Origin: OCS116 cluster bacterium
Lineage (GTDB): Bacteria > Pseudomonadota > Alphaproteobacteria > Rhizobiales > OSC116
Reading direction: 5' to 3'
NCBI GenBank assembly: GCA_002402005.2
Contig: NVUS02000344.1
Coordinates: 1-8,160, forward strand
Length of the DNA stretch: 8,160 nucleotides
The notes under the pieces are model-generated. The model was given only the letters and a program-made list of their open reading frames with translations, had not been told where the DNA came from and did no database searches. The position numbers were made by a program, and so were the translations under genes. Position 1 is the stretch's first letter, and each line of letters begins with the position of its first letter. This document shows positions 1 to 6,760 of the stretch, one piece after another.

Positions 1-741
1 GTGCCGCATGGTAGCCGCAAAGACATTCGTAACGCGGTGCAGGCTGCGGTTAAGGCCAAAGGTTGGGCCGGAACGACTGCGCATTTAAAGGCGCAAATTC
101 TTTATTATATTGCTGAGAATTTGGACATTCGGAAAGCCGAATTTGCCAATCGTATCGCCAGCGTAACGAATTGCAGTGCTGCCGATGCCAAAGCCGAAGT
201 TGAGCAGAGCGTTTCGCGTTTGTTTACCTATGCGGCATGGGCAGATAAATATGATGGCAAAGTGCACAACCCGCCAACCCGCGCGGTGGCGATTGCGATG
301 AATGAAGCCATTGGTGTGGTTGGCATTAGCTGCCCGAATGAAAGCCCGTTATTGAGTTTTATCTCATTGGTTGCGCCAGCCATTGCCATGGGCAATACGG
401 TGGTGGCGATTGCCTCTGAAACTGCGCCGCTTTTGGCGACCGATTTCTACCAAATTTTGGAAACATCTGATTTGCCGGGTGGGGTTTTGAACATCATCAC
501 TGGGCCGAAAGATGAATTGACTAAGACCTTGGCTGAACATGATGAGGTGGATGCCATTTGGTATTTTGGTGGCAATGAAGGTTGCACCATGGTTAAGGCC
601 GCGAGTGTGCACAATCTTAAGCAGGTTTGGACCAATGAGGGCAAAGCCTATCCATGGGCGGATGCTAATATTGCTGAGGGTGAGACATTTTTGCGCAAAG
701 CAACACAAGTTAAAAACATCTGGGTTCCATACGGTGTTTAG
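1..741 (+). CDS. C-terminal part of a large two-domain aldehyde dehydrogenase (ALDH16-like), 5' end outside window
   Basis: The frame is open at the left edge, so this is the 3' part of a longer gene and the GTG at base 1 is probably an internal Val codon. The visible 246 residues begin with a linker-like helix rich in Lys/Arg/Ala (about 4-45), then a degenerate ALDH Rossmann-fold domain. The usual PWNxP motif appears as CPNESP (111-116), followed by a recognisable APAIAMGNTVV stretch (125-135). The coenzyme-binding Lys of the usual KPS motif is replaced (AIASE, 136-140). The usual ELGGK segment is reduced to TNEGK (211-215). The chain stops soon after, so the catalytic-Cys half is absent. 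This matches what is known of ALDH16 proteins, whose second domain lacks catalytic residues while the first, here outside the window, is active. Its position 11 bases before deoA suggests oxidation of the acetaldehyde released by DeoC. That role is inferred. The alternative is a truncated stand-alone pseudo-enzyme, which seems less likely. Confidence 0.85.
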   Translation: MPHGSRKDIRNAVQAAVKAKGWAGTTAHLKAQILYYIAENLDIRKAEFANRIASVTNCSAADAKAEVEQSVSRLFTYAAWADKYDGKVHNPPTRAVAIAMNEAIGVVGISCPNESPLLSFISLVAPAIAMGNTVVAIASETAPLLATDFYQILETSDLPGGVLNIITGPKDELTKTLAEHDEVDAIWYFGGNEGCTMVKAASVHNLKQVWTNEGKAYPWADANIAEGETFLRKATQVKNIWVPYGV

Positions 742-746
742 GAAAG
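740..746 (+). promoter_or_regulatory. Ribosome binding site of deoA
   Basis: AGGAAAG starts inside the stop codon of the ALDH gene and lies six bases before the ATG at 753. The next deoA start is therefore close enough for translational coupling to the ALDH gene. Confidence 0.6.
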
Positions 747-752
747 AAAAAA

Positions 753-2084
753 ATGAAATATTTACCTCAAGAAATTATTCGTAAAAAGCGCGATGGCGGT
801 ACTTTGTCTGATGATGAAATTGCTGATTTTATCGCGGGCATTAAGACTGGCGAGACCACCGATGTGCAGGTGGCGGGTTTTACTATGTCAGTGTTTTTTA
901 ACGATTTAAGCACTGACGAAAGAGTGGCTTTGACCTTGGCGTTGCGCGACAGTGGCGACACGATGGACTGGTCGGACATGGCGCTTGATGGGCCGGTTTT
1001 GGATAAACATTCTACCGGCGGCATTGGCGATAATGTTAGCTTGATGCTGGCGCCTATTTTGGCAGTGTGTGGTGCTTATGTGCCGATGATTTCTGGCCGT
1101 GGGCTTGGGCATACCGGTGGTACGTTGGACAAATTGGATAGCATTCCGGGTTATGACACTGTGCCAGATCCGGTTGATTTTAGACGCATTGTGAAAAGTG
1201 TGGGTTGTGCGGTGATTGGCCAAACGCCGAATATGGTGCCGGCCGATAAAAAAATGTATGGCATCCGTGATGTGACGGCTTCGGTTGAGGCTGATGCGCT
1301 GATCACTCCGTCTATATTATCTAAAAAACTAGCCTCGGGGCTTGATGGTTTGATATTGGATGTCAAGACCGGCTCGGGCGCGTTTATGGACACGATTGAA
1401 AAATCTGAAAGCCTTGCCAATAGCTTGCTGGTGGTGGCGCGCCAAGCTGGTTTGCCGACATCGGCAATCATTACGGATATGAATCAACCCTTGGCATCTG
1501 CGGTTGGTAACGCGGTTGAAGTTAAGAATGCGGTTGATTTTCTGACTGGCAAACATATCGACCCACGGCTTTATGATGTGACGGTGGCGCTTTGTGCTGA
1601 AATGTTGATTTTGGGCAGTATGGAAACTGAGCAAAAAGCTGCTGAGCAGAAAGTTAAGGACGCATTGTCATCGGGCAAAGCGGCCGAAGTGTTTGGCCGC
1701 ATGTGTGCCGAGCTAAAAGGCCCGAAAGATTTTATCGAGAATATGGATAAATATTTGGAGTTTGCGCCGGTGGTGATGGACATTGTTGCACCAAAATCTG
1801 GTTTTGTGGCTGATATCAATACGCGTAATATTGGTCTTGCGGCGATACGTTTGGGTGCGGGGCGTACTGACCCATCGGCACCGATTGATTATGGTGTGGG
1901 TTTTGAAGCTTGTTTGCCAATTGGCGCGAAAGTTGAGGCCGGCGAGCCGATTGCGCGGGTGATTGCCCGTTCTGAAGATGCTGCCAATATGGCCACTGAG
2001 CTGATGCAAAAAGCCTATGACATTGGTGATAGTTTTACCGAAGACAAATTAATTTACAAAATATTGAACGACAAACCGATCTAG
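753..2084 (+). CDS. deoA: Thymidine phosphorylase
   Basis: This 443-residue enzyme phosphorolyses thymidine (and deoxyuridine) to the free base and 2-deoxy-alpha-D-ribose-1-phosphate in the cytoplasm. It is the first step of pyrimidine deoxynucleoside breakdown. Length and sequence follow E. coli DeoA (440 aa) nearly end to end. The phosphate-binding KHSTGG motif is at 85-90. The family signature SGRGLGHTGGTLDKL is at 114-128. The thymine-contacting residues of the E. coli enzyme (Arg171, Ser186, Lys190) are present at a one-residue offset as Arg172, Ser187 and Lys191 (IRDVTASV and SILSKK). DVKTGSGAF (203-211) and DMNQPLAS (about 242-249) are also typical. The enzyme should therefore be active. 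It is the middle gene of a tight operon, 11 bases after the ALDH and 14 bases before deoB. Pyrimidine nucleoside phosphorylase (Pdp) is a close relative, but the overall resemblance to DeoA and the deoB neighbour favour DeoA. Confidence 0.97.
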   Translation: MKYLPQEIIRKKRDGGTLSDDEIADFIAGIKTGETTDVQVAGFTMSVFFNDLSTDERVALTLALRDSGDTMDWSDMALDGPVLDKHSTGGIGDNVSLMLAPILAVCGAYVPMISGRGLGHTGGTLDKLDSIPGYDTVPDPVDFRRIVKSVGCAVIGQTPNMVPADKKMYGIRDVTASVEADALITPSILSKKLASGLDGLILDVKTGSGAFMDTIEKSESLANSLLVVARQAGLPTSAIITDMNQPLASAVGNAVEVKNAVDFLTGKHIDPRLYDVTVALCAEMLILGSMETEQKAAEQKVKDALSSGKAAEVFGRMCAELKGPKDFIENMDKYLEFAPVVMDIVAPKSGFVADINTRNIGLAAIRLGAGRTDPSAPIDYGVGFEACLPIGAKVEAGEPIARVIARSEDAANMATELMQKAYDIGDSFTEDKLIYKILNDKPI

Positions 2085-2086
2085 AC

Positions 2087-2094
2087 AGAGGTGA
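2087..2094 (+). promoter_or_regulatory. Strong ribosome binding site of deoB
   Basis: AGAGGTGA lies four bases before the ATG at 2099 in the 14-base deoA-deoB gap. It is a near-perfect Shine-Dalgarno match and fixes the deoB start. Confidence 0.75.
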
Positions 2095-2098
2095 CGAT

Positions 2099-3322
2099 AT
2101 GGCACGGGTATTTTTATTGATATTGGATAGTTTTGGGGTTGGTGGCGCGGCGGATGCTGACAAGTTTGGCGATGTGGGATCGAATACATTTTTGCACATA
2201 GCTCAGCAATGTGCGGCGGGCAAAGCCGATAGATATGGCGTGCGCTCTGGACCGTTAGAATTGCCCAATTTGGCGGCGCTTGGCCTTGGTTTGGCGGGGT
2301 ATGAATCGACCGGAATATTGGCGCCAAATTTTATTGAAGACCAAAGAATCATCGGTAAATATGGTTATGCCATCGAGCAATCTAACGGCAAAGACACACC
2401 GACAGGCCATTGGGAAATTGGCGGGTTTAAAGTTGATATTGATTGGGGTTATTTTCCAACCACTATACCGTGTTTTCCGGATGATTTGATTGAAGAATTT
2501 TGCAAACGTGCCAAAATACCTGGCATTTTGGGCAATAAACATGCCTCTGGCGTGCCGGTGATTAAAGAGCTGGGCGAAGAGAGCATCAAAACCGGTAAGC
2601 CGATTGTATATACCTCGGTTGATAGTGTATTCCAGATCGCGGTGCATGAAGAGCATTTTGGCCTTGAGCGGCTTTATGAAATTTGCCAAATCGCCTTTGA
2701 ACTGACCGCGCCGATGAATATTGGGCGGGTGATTGCGCGGCCGTTTATTGGCAATGATGCGTCTGATTTTGCCCGCACTGGCAACCGCCATGATTATGCC
2801 ATCGAGCCAACACATGATACGATATTAGACCGTGCCAAAGCGGCCGGTCGGCAGGTGATTGCCGTGGGTAAAATATCTGACATTTATGCGGGCAGGGGCG
2901 TGACCCATTCGATCCGTGCGCATTTAAATGACAATATTTTCAACGCGACATTAGAGGCCGAAGCCATGGCCAAAGATGGTGATTTTATCATGGCAAATTT
3001 TGTTGATTTTGACATGCTGTTCGGCCATCCGCGCGACGTACCCGGCTATGCCAATGCGCTCGAAGAATTTGACAAACGACTGCCGGAATTATATGCCAAA
3101 ATGAATGATGATGACATCATTATTCTTACTGCCGACCATGGCAATGACCCGACTTGGACTGGCAATGACCATACACGCGAACATGTGCCTGTATTGGTTT
3201 ATGGCAAGACGCTTGAAGCGGGTTCTATCGGTGCGCGGCAGAGCTTTTGTGACATTGGTGAAAGTGTGATTAGTGCGCTTGATTTGCCGCATACGGGTGG
3301 CATTGGTAAGAGCTTTTTGTAA
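2099..3322 (+). CDS. deoB: Phosphopentomutase
   Basis: This 407-residue alkaline-phosphatase-superfamily enzyme interconverts (deoxy)ribose-1-phosphate and (deoxy)ribose-5-phosphate in the cytoplasm. It links nucleoside phosphorylases to DeoC and the pentose phosphate pathway. The two-metal site is complete: Asp10 in LILDSFGVGG, Asp305 and His310 in DFDMLFGHPRD, Asp346 and His347 in TADHGND, and His358 in NDHTREH. The last five keep a constant +19 offset to the known Bacillus cereus residues (Asp286, His291, Asp327, His328, His339). The phosphorylated Thr is expected in DTPTGHWE (99-106), probably Thr102. The cap domain lies between roughly residues 110 and 240. Length is normal for the proteobacterial form. 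It is the last gene of the operon. A convergent gene ends 29 bases downstream, and no clear hairpin terminator lies between. Confidence 0.97.
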   Translation: MARVFLLILDSFGVGGAADADKFGDVGSNTFLHIAQQCAAGKADRYGVRSGPLELPNLAALGLGLAGYESTGILAPNFIEDQRIIGKYGYAIEQSNGKDTPTGHWEIGGFKVDIDWGYFPTTIPCFPDDLIEEFCKRAKIPGILGNKHASGVPVIKELGEESIKTGKPIVYTSVDSVFQIAVHEEHFGLERLYEICQIAFELTAPMNIGRVIARPFIGNDASDFARTGNRHDYAIEPTHDTILDRAKAAGRQVIAVGKISDIYAGRGVTHSIRAHLNDNIFNATLEAEAMAKDGDFIMANFVDFDMLFGHPRDVPGYANALEEFDKRLPELYAKMNDDDIIILTADHGNDPTWTGNDHTREHVPVLVYGKTLEAGSIGARQSFCDIGESVISALDLPHTGGIGKSFL

Positions 3323-3351
3323 TTGCAGATTAGCCGGGAGCGCCTTGGATG

Positions 3352-3927
3352 TCACAGCTCAATCTGTTCATGAAATGCGTTTGTGCCGCTAATGATGATG
3401 TCGGCATAGGCTTGTGGGTTGTCGCGCTTTAAATATTCATTTTCTGCGGCAATCCAATCCATCCACATTTGAGTGATTTGTTCGATGCTGTTGCCATTGT
3501 CTTTATCGCGCGCTAGGCCGCGGGTTAGGCAGATGTCGGTTGGGGTGTCGACATATATGCCGAAGCTTAGATAGGGGCGGAATTCTTGGCGTAGGGCGCT
3601 GACGCCTTCGATGATCATGATAGGGGTGACGAGTTGGTTGATGACTGGTTTGGGATGATGGTCTGCCCACCATTTGCTGCATTGGTAATTTAGCAGTTTC
3701 GAACCCGAAATGATGGGGGTGAATACGGCGTCGATGAGTTTTTGCTGCCATTCGAACAGCACTTCATGACTGGCGAAATCATCGGTGTGAACCAGTGTGG
3801 CGTTTAGTTTTTGGGCCAATAATTTTGCCAAGGTGGATTTGCCGCTGCCGCCATGGCCATCTATGCCAATGAATTTTACATGGCCAACTTTGGCGGGTTT
3901 GGTGGTCAGCAAGTTGGCAATATTCAT
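3352..3927 (-). CDS. Small P-loop kinase, uridine-kinase-like
   Basis: This 191-residue cytoplasmic protein has a Walker A motif GHGGSGKS (24-31) after a short N-terminal strand and a TDDF motif (48-51) like the DDFY of uridine kinases. It also has IIEGVSAL (105-112), a YVDTP strand (125-129), and a basic lid-like segment with Arg136, Arg140 and Asp141. These fit the uridine kinase/phosphoribulokinase group of P-loop kinases. Substrate is not certain: a nucleoside, pantothenate-like molecule or other small alcohol is possible. I chose the ATG at 3927 because it overlaps the stop of the exporter gene in an ATGA arrangement. No good Shine-Dalgarno precedes it, which suggests translation by coupling. 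A longer open frame to 4113 would overlap that gene by about 190 bases and adds nothing kinase-like. The gene is convergent with deoB, so a nucleoside role is tempting but only suggested by location. Confidence 0.8.
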   Translation of the reverse strand: MNIANLLTTKPAKVGHVKFIGIDGHGGSGKSTLAKLLAQKLNATLVHTDDFASHEVLFEWQQKLIDAVFTPIISGSKLLNYQCSKWWADHHPKPVINQLVTPIMIIEGVSALRQEFRPYLSFGIYVDTPTDICLTRGLARDKDNGNSIEQITQMWMDWIAAENEYLKRDNPQAYADIIISGTNAFHEQIEL

Positions 3928-4550
3928 ATGGCATCTGACAATAGAATTTTTAGGCCGGCAAAGCCAAACACTGCGGCGAATGCGCCTTCGAACCAGCGTT
4001 TGAGTTTTTTGTAAACGCTGACCACTTTGGGGATGGAGAAGATGATGGCGTAGATATGCATGACCAATGCGGTCTGTACTGCCATAGAGATGACCACAAT
4101 GGTTAAATCCCACGCGCTGGCATCGGCCGGCACGCCAATGGCGTATAAGGCGCTGAAAAATAATATTGCTTTGGGGTTGGTAATGTGCAGGGCGAGGCCT
4201 TTAAAATAGGTGGCTTTGAGTGATGTGGTTTTTATTTTTGTGGCTTTGGCTGTGCTGGGTTTTAAGGCGGAGCGTAGGCTTTTATAAGCCAAATAAAGCA
4301 GATATGCTGAGCCTAGATAGCGAAAAATTTCGACAAATATTACATTGGCTGCCATCAGCGCGCCGAGGCCAAGAGCGGCAGAGACATTCCATACCAGTGA
4401 GCCAGTGCTGATGCCGGTTGCCAATATCAGGCCATGTTTGCGGCTTTGGCTCATAGAGGTTGCCGAGACTGCCAAAGTGGCTGGGCCGGGGCTGGCCACG
4501 GCAATGAGGGCAAAACCCAGAATGAGAAAGAGGTTAAGTTCGCTATGCAT
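3924..4550 (-). CDS. LysE/RhtB-family exporter
   Basis: This 208-residue inner-membrane protein has the size and layout of LysE/RhtB transporters, which export amino acids or related small metabolites using the proton gradient. The family hallmark follows the first hydrophobic helix: VASPGPATLAVSAT (18-31). It continues into a GLILATGISTGSLVW helix start (40-54). A second conserved motif, ITNPKAILFF, is at 123-132. About six hydrophobic segments are visible, near 5-28, 40-68, 70-92, 115-138, 147-173 and 186-206, with a basic loop around 96-113. Substrate cannot be read from sequence. The gene follows the ABC permease by 42 bases and overlaps the kinase gene by four bases, so it probably lies in the same transcript. 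The start is supported by an AGGAG site six bases upstream. Confidence 0.92.
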   Translation of the reverse strand: MHSELNLFLILGFALIAVASPGPATLAVSATSMSQSRKHGLILATGISTGSLVWNVSAALGLGALMAANVIFVEIFRYLGSAYLLYLAYKSLRSALKPSTAKATKIKTTSLKATYFKGLALHITNPKAILFFSALYAIGVPADASAWDLTIVVISMAVQTALVMHIYAIIFSIPKVVSVYKKLKRWFEGAFAAVFGFAGLKILLSDAI

Positions 4551-4556
4551 ATTTTG

Positions 4557-4561
4557 CTCCT
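4557..4561 (-). promoter_or_regulatory. Ribosome binding site of the LysE-family gene
   Basis: Read on the - strand this is AGGAG, six bases before the ATG at 4550. It sits in the 42-base gap after the permease gene. I see no convincing promoter or terminator in that gap. Confidence 0.65.
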
Positions 4562-4592
4562 AAAACAGCTAGAAACTTAACCTAATCCAAGC

Positions 4593-5675
4593 TTAATCTT
4601 TTGTCCATTTAAACAGAACTAATGTCAGGCCAAAGCAGGCAATTGTCCAAACGCTCATCAGACCCAAGGCATAGCTAATGTCGCTTAGTGCTGCGCCTTT
4701 ATAGGTGATGTCGCGCATTGCTGCGGCAAACGGGCCGAGCGGAAATAGGTTGGCAATTGTTTTGACAATTTCTGGAAAACCGCCTTGTGGAATGTACAGA
4801 TCTGACGCGAATGTGGCGGGGTAGAATAGCAGGTTTGCGATGCCGGTGACCATGCCAACCGCCATGATGCGTGATGAGATGAGCAGGGCTAGCGACAAAA
4901 ATGTCAGTGCGCCGAGGCTGATGAGCAGGGTCAATTTGCCGATGAGTGCCAGATTAAAAACCCCATCCATGCCATAGACTTTATCGGCAACTATTAAAAA
5001 TACAAAGCTGAAAGCTAGCAAGATTAAGAAACGTGTGCTGGTGAAGGCGGCGATGAATTTCCATTTTTGTAGTGGGTAAAGGTGGTAGGCTTTGAATGCA
5101 CCTTTGGCGCGTTGCTCGACTAGGAATGTGCAGAAACCGAACAGGCTGGTTGAGATTAAAATCATGCCAATTAAGCCGGGGATGAGATATTGGCCATATT
5201 TAAAACCTTGCATAATTTCGGCTTCGCCATCTTCAACCACATTCAAGACAAAATCCCATTTTTCATAGTCAATCTCTTGCATGCTGTTGACCAACATGAG
5301 CGGATAGATGCTGTTAAAGCTGCTGAGCGGCGCGTCTTTTTGCACCAGAATGCGCACTTTTTGCGTGGCATCTGCGGGTATGGTGACCACCACGCCCTTT
5401 TCATTTGCCATATTTGTTTCGGTGGCGGTTTGAATATTAAAAATAATGCCTTGTGAATGGCCGAGGATGTTTTGCATATCCTCCATATATTTTTCTGCAC
5501 GGGGGCCATTGCCGGCCACTTTTACATCGATTTTTGTCGGGCCATTGTCGCCACCAAATGCCAACATAAGTAGGAATAACAACAATACAGGGAATAAAAA
5601 GGTGAAGAATAGCGCAAAGCTATTGCGAAAATATGATTTTAAATCGATGGCGGCGAGTTGAAGGAATAAAGACAT
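4593..5675 (-). CDS. ABC-2 type transporter permease (exporter membrane subunit)
   Basis: This 360-residue inner-membrane subunit should pair with the ATPase encoded just upstream. A short cytoplasmic N-terminus is followed by TM1 (about 20-41), then a soluble extracytoplasmic domain of roughly 120 residues (about 43-160). Five more hydrophobic segments follow, near 163-186, 206-230, 242-268, 271-290 and 332-355. TM1, a large loop, then a five-helix block is the plan of the ABC-2 membrane family of drug, lipid or sodium exporters (DrrB/NatB/YhiH-like). The FPLGPFAAAMRDI segment (311-323) before the last helix resembles the conserved P-x-x-x-x-x-x-x-R region of that family. I chose the ATG at 5675 because an AGGTT lies six bases upstream. 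The ATG at 5690 would add five residues, overlap the ATPase gene by 11 bases and lacks a ribosome binding site. The exported substrate is unknown. Confidence 0.88.
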   Translation of the reverse strand: MSLFLQLAAIDLKSYFRNSFALFFTFLFPVLLLFLLMLAFGGDNGPTKIDVKVAGNGPRAEKYMEDMQNILGHSQGIIFNIQTATETNMANEKGVVVTIPADATQKVRILVQKDAPLSSFNSIYPLMLVNSMQEIDYEKWDFVLNVVEDGEAEIMQGFKYGQYLIPGLIGMILISTSLFGFCTFLVEQRAKGAFKAYHLYPLQKWKFIAAFTSTRFLILLAFSFVFLIVADKVYGMDGVFNLALIGKLTLLISLGALTFLSLALLISSRIMAVGMVTGIANLLFYPATFASDLYIPQGGFPEIVKTIANLFPLGPFAAAMRDITYKGAALSDISYALGLMSVWTIACFGLTLVLFKWTKD

Positions 5676-5679
5676 GGGT

Positions 5680-6597
5680 TTAACCTGCATAAGATGTTGA
5701 AATTTTTAGGATATCGGCACTATTTGTTTGTGCAAAAGAATAGGATTTGAGGCCATATTGTTTGACCAAGGCTAGAAAATCCGCTTCCATTTCGGCGCTG
5801 CCAAAAATGTCTATTTGGCCATTTTGGCGAAAATGCTGCTTAACATGTGCAATATTGTCAATTGCGGTCTCGATAGTCGGGTCATCATTTTGATCTCCTG
5901 TAAAAATCTGCGCATGATAAGCGCCAATAATCTGATTGATGAAATCGTCTCTGGTTTCGTGATAGGCTTTTGTGCCGGCATAAATGGTCATCACCTCATC
6001 GCAAATATCCAACTCATAAGGGTGGTGGGTGACGATGATGATAGAACAACCTTGTTCGGCCACCATATATTTGAGCAGGGCGATCAGCTTTTCGGCCATG
6101 GTTTTATCCAAAGCTGAGCTTGGCTCATCTAAGGTGATGAGTTTGGGCATATGGGCTAACGCCATGAATAGGCTAACCCGTTGTTTTTGGCCGCCGGATA
6201 ATTTGTCTAAGCGTTTGCTGGAAATTTCGGCCAGTGCCAAATCATCATATATGCGTTTGGATTGTGTGCCATAAAGTGCTTTGTGCAGGCTAACCATTTC
6301 GGACACTTTGACCATTTCGGAAAAGGCGAACACTTGCAATTGGCTACCTAGATTTTTGCGGTTCTTCATGCTACTGAAAAACTCTTTTTGCGTCACACCG
6401 TCTATTGTGATGTCGGCTTTAGATGTATTTTTGAGCCCCAAAACGGCTTCGACAAAGGTGGTTTTGCCACTGCCATTTGGGCCGATAATGCCGGTGATTT
6501 TGCCGCGACTTATATTGATATTGTCAAAGGAAAAGGCTGTGCCATCTTCGAACGATAGCGCCAATTGTTTGACTTGAATGATATGTTGTTGGCTCAT
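5680..6597 (-). CDS. ABC transporter ATP-binding protein (exporter type)
   Basis: This 305-residue cytoplasmic ATPase powers the permease encoded four bases downstream. All nucleotide-binding motifs are intact: Walker A GPNGSGKT (39-46), a Q-loop around Gln86-Gln88, the LSGGQ signature (133-137), Walker B LITLDEPS (153-160), D-loop SALD (161-164), and the switch histidine His191 in VTHHPYE. Beyond the core (about residue 215) is a C-terminal extension of about 90 residues. It ends in a degenerate form of the EDVFLxLTG tail common in DrrA-like exporters (SADILKIS, 293-300). The start at 6597 is fixed by a strong AGGGAGG four bases upstream. The open frame runs on to 6759, but the extra 54 residues carry no recognisable domain and would put the ribosome binding site inside the gene. 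With the permease it forms a likely homodimeric 2+2 exporter of unknown substrate. Confidence 0.93.
   Translation of the reverse strand: MSQQHIIQVKQLALSFEDGTAFSFDNINISRGKITGIIGPNGSGKTTFVEAVLGLKNTSKADITIDGVTQKEFFSSMKNRKNLGSQLQVFAFSEMVKVSEMVSLHKALYGTQSKRIYDDLALAEISSKRLDKLSGGQKQRVSLFMALAHMPKLITLDEPSSALDKTMAEKLIALLKYMVAEQGCSIIIVTHHPYELDICDEVMTIYAGTKAYHETRDDFINQIIGAYHAQIFTGDQNDDPTIETAIDNIAHVKQHFRQNGQIDIFGSAEMEADFLALVKQYGLKSYSFAQTNSADILKISTSYAG
5682..5686 (-). promoter_or_regulatory. Probable ribosome binding site of the ABC permease gene
   Basis: Read on the - strand this is AGGTT, overlapping the end of the ATPase gene and lying six bases before the ATG at 5675. It favours that start over the in-frame ATG at 5690, which has no purine-rich upstream element. 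Confidence 0.45.
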
Positions 6598-6601
6598 AAA
6601 G

Positions 6602-6608
6602 CCTCCCT
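6602..6608 (-). promoter_or_regulatory. Strong ribosome binding site of the ABC ATPase gene
   Basis: Read on the - strand this is AGGGAGG, four bases before the ATG at 6597. It is the strongest Shine-Dalgarno match in the four-gene run and decides the start codon against the longer open frame. Confidence 0.75.
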
Positions 6609-6747
6609 GTTTAAGATTGAGTTGAATTTGACTGATATGGAGGTGAGCCACAAGCAGGACTACGCCAAACGTGGTTTTTGTTCGCGAAAATGTCATAATA
6701 AGTTGATTTGCAATTTGGCGATGCGCGAAATAGGCTGGTGGCAACAT

Positions 6748-6752
6748 GAGGG
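6748..6752 (+). promoter_or_regulatory. Ribosome binding site of the DUF3179 gene
   Basis: GAGGG lies eight bases before the ATG at 6761 and five before the adjacent ATG at 6758. It excludes the in-frame ATG at 6746, which lies upstream of and partly within it. Confidence 0.6.
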
Positions 6753-6760
6753 TTTGCATG

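Larger units (their letters stand above)
6598..6757 (+). promoter_or_regulatory. Divergent intergenic region between the ABC exporter run and the DUF3179 gene
   Basis: These roughly 160 bases separate two start codons that point away from each other, so promoters for both directions should lie here. Visible elements are a perfect 8-base palindrome TTCGCGAA at 6681-6688 and a CATAAT hexamer at 6694-6699 that could be a -10 box for the rightward gene. Its matching -35 at 17 bases spacing (GTGGTT, 6671-6676) is poor. I find no convincing leftward promoter by eye. Open frames crossing this region on both strands look like chance. Confidence 0.4.

Noticed and set aside
1680..1700. Inverted repeat GCGGCC / GGCCGC with a 9-base loop
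   Set aside because: It lies inside deoA, in a stretch well matched to E. coli DeoA, with no T-run. This is coding sequence, not a terminator.
3323..3351. Possible terminator between deoB and the convergent kinase gene
   Set aside because: Only a weak 4-base GAGC/GCTC pairing reaching into the kinase gene is visible, with no T-run. It is not enough to call.
3928..4113. N-terminal extension of the kinase open frame up to 4113
   Set aside because: It lies inside the LysE-family gene, has no kinase-like content, and the ATGA overlap gives a natural start at 3927.
6293..6321. 11-base direct repeat (6293-6303 and 6311-6321) in the ATPase gene giving a doubled SEMV in the protein
   Set aside because: It is in frame and short. 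The region after the Q-loop has a normal length for the family, so it is more likely coincidence or an old harmless duplication than a functional repeat.
6598..6759. N-terminal extension of the ABC ATPase open frame
   Set aside because: A strong AGGGAGG sits just before the ATG at 6597, and the extra residues carry no domain. It would also fill the divergent promoter region.
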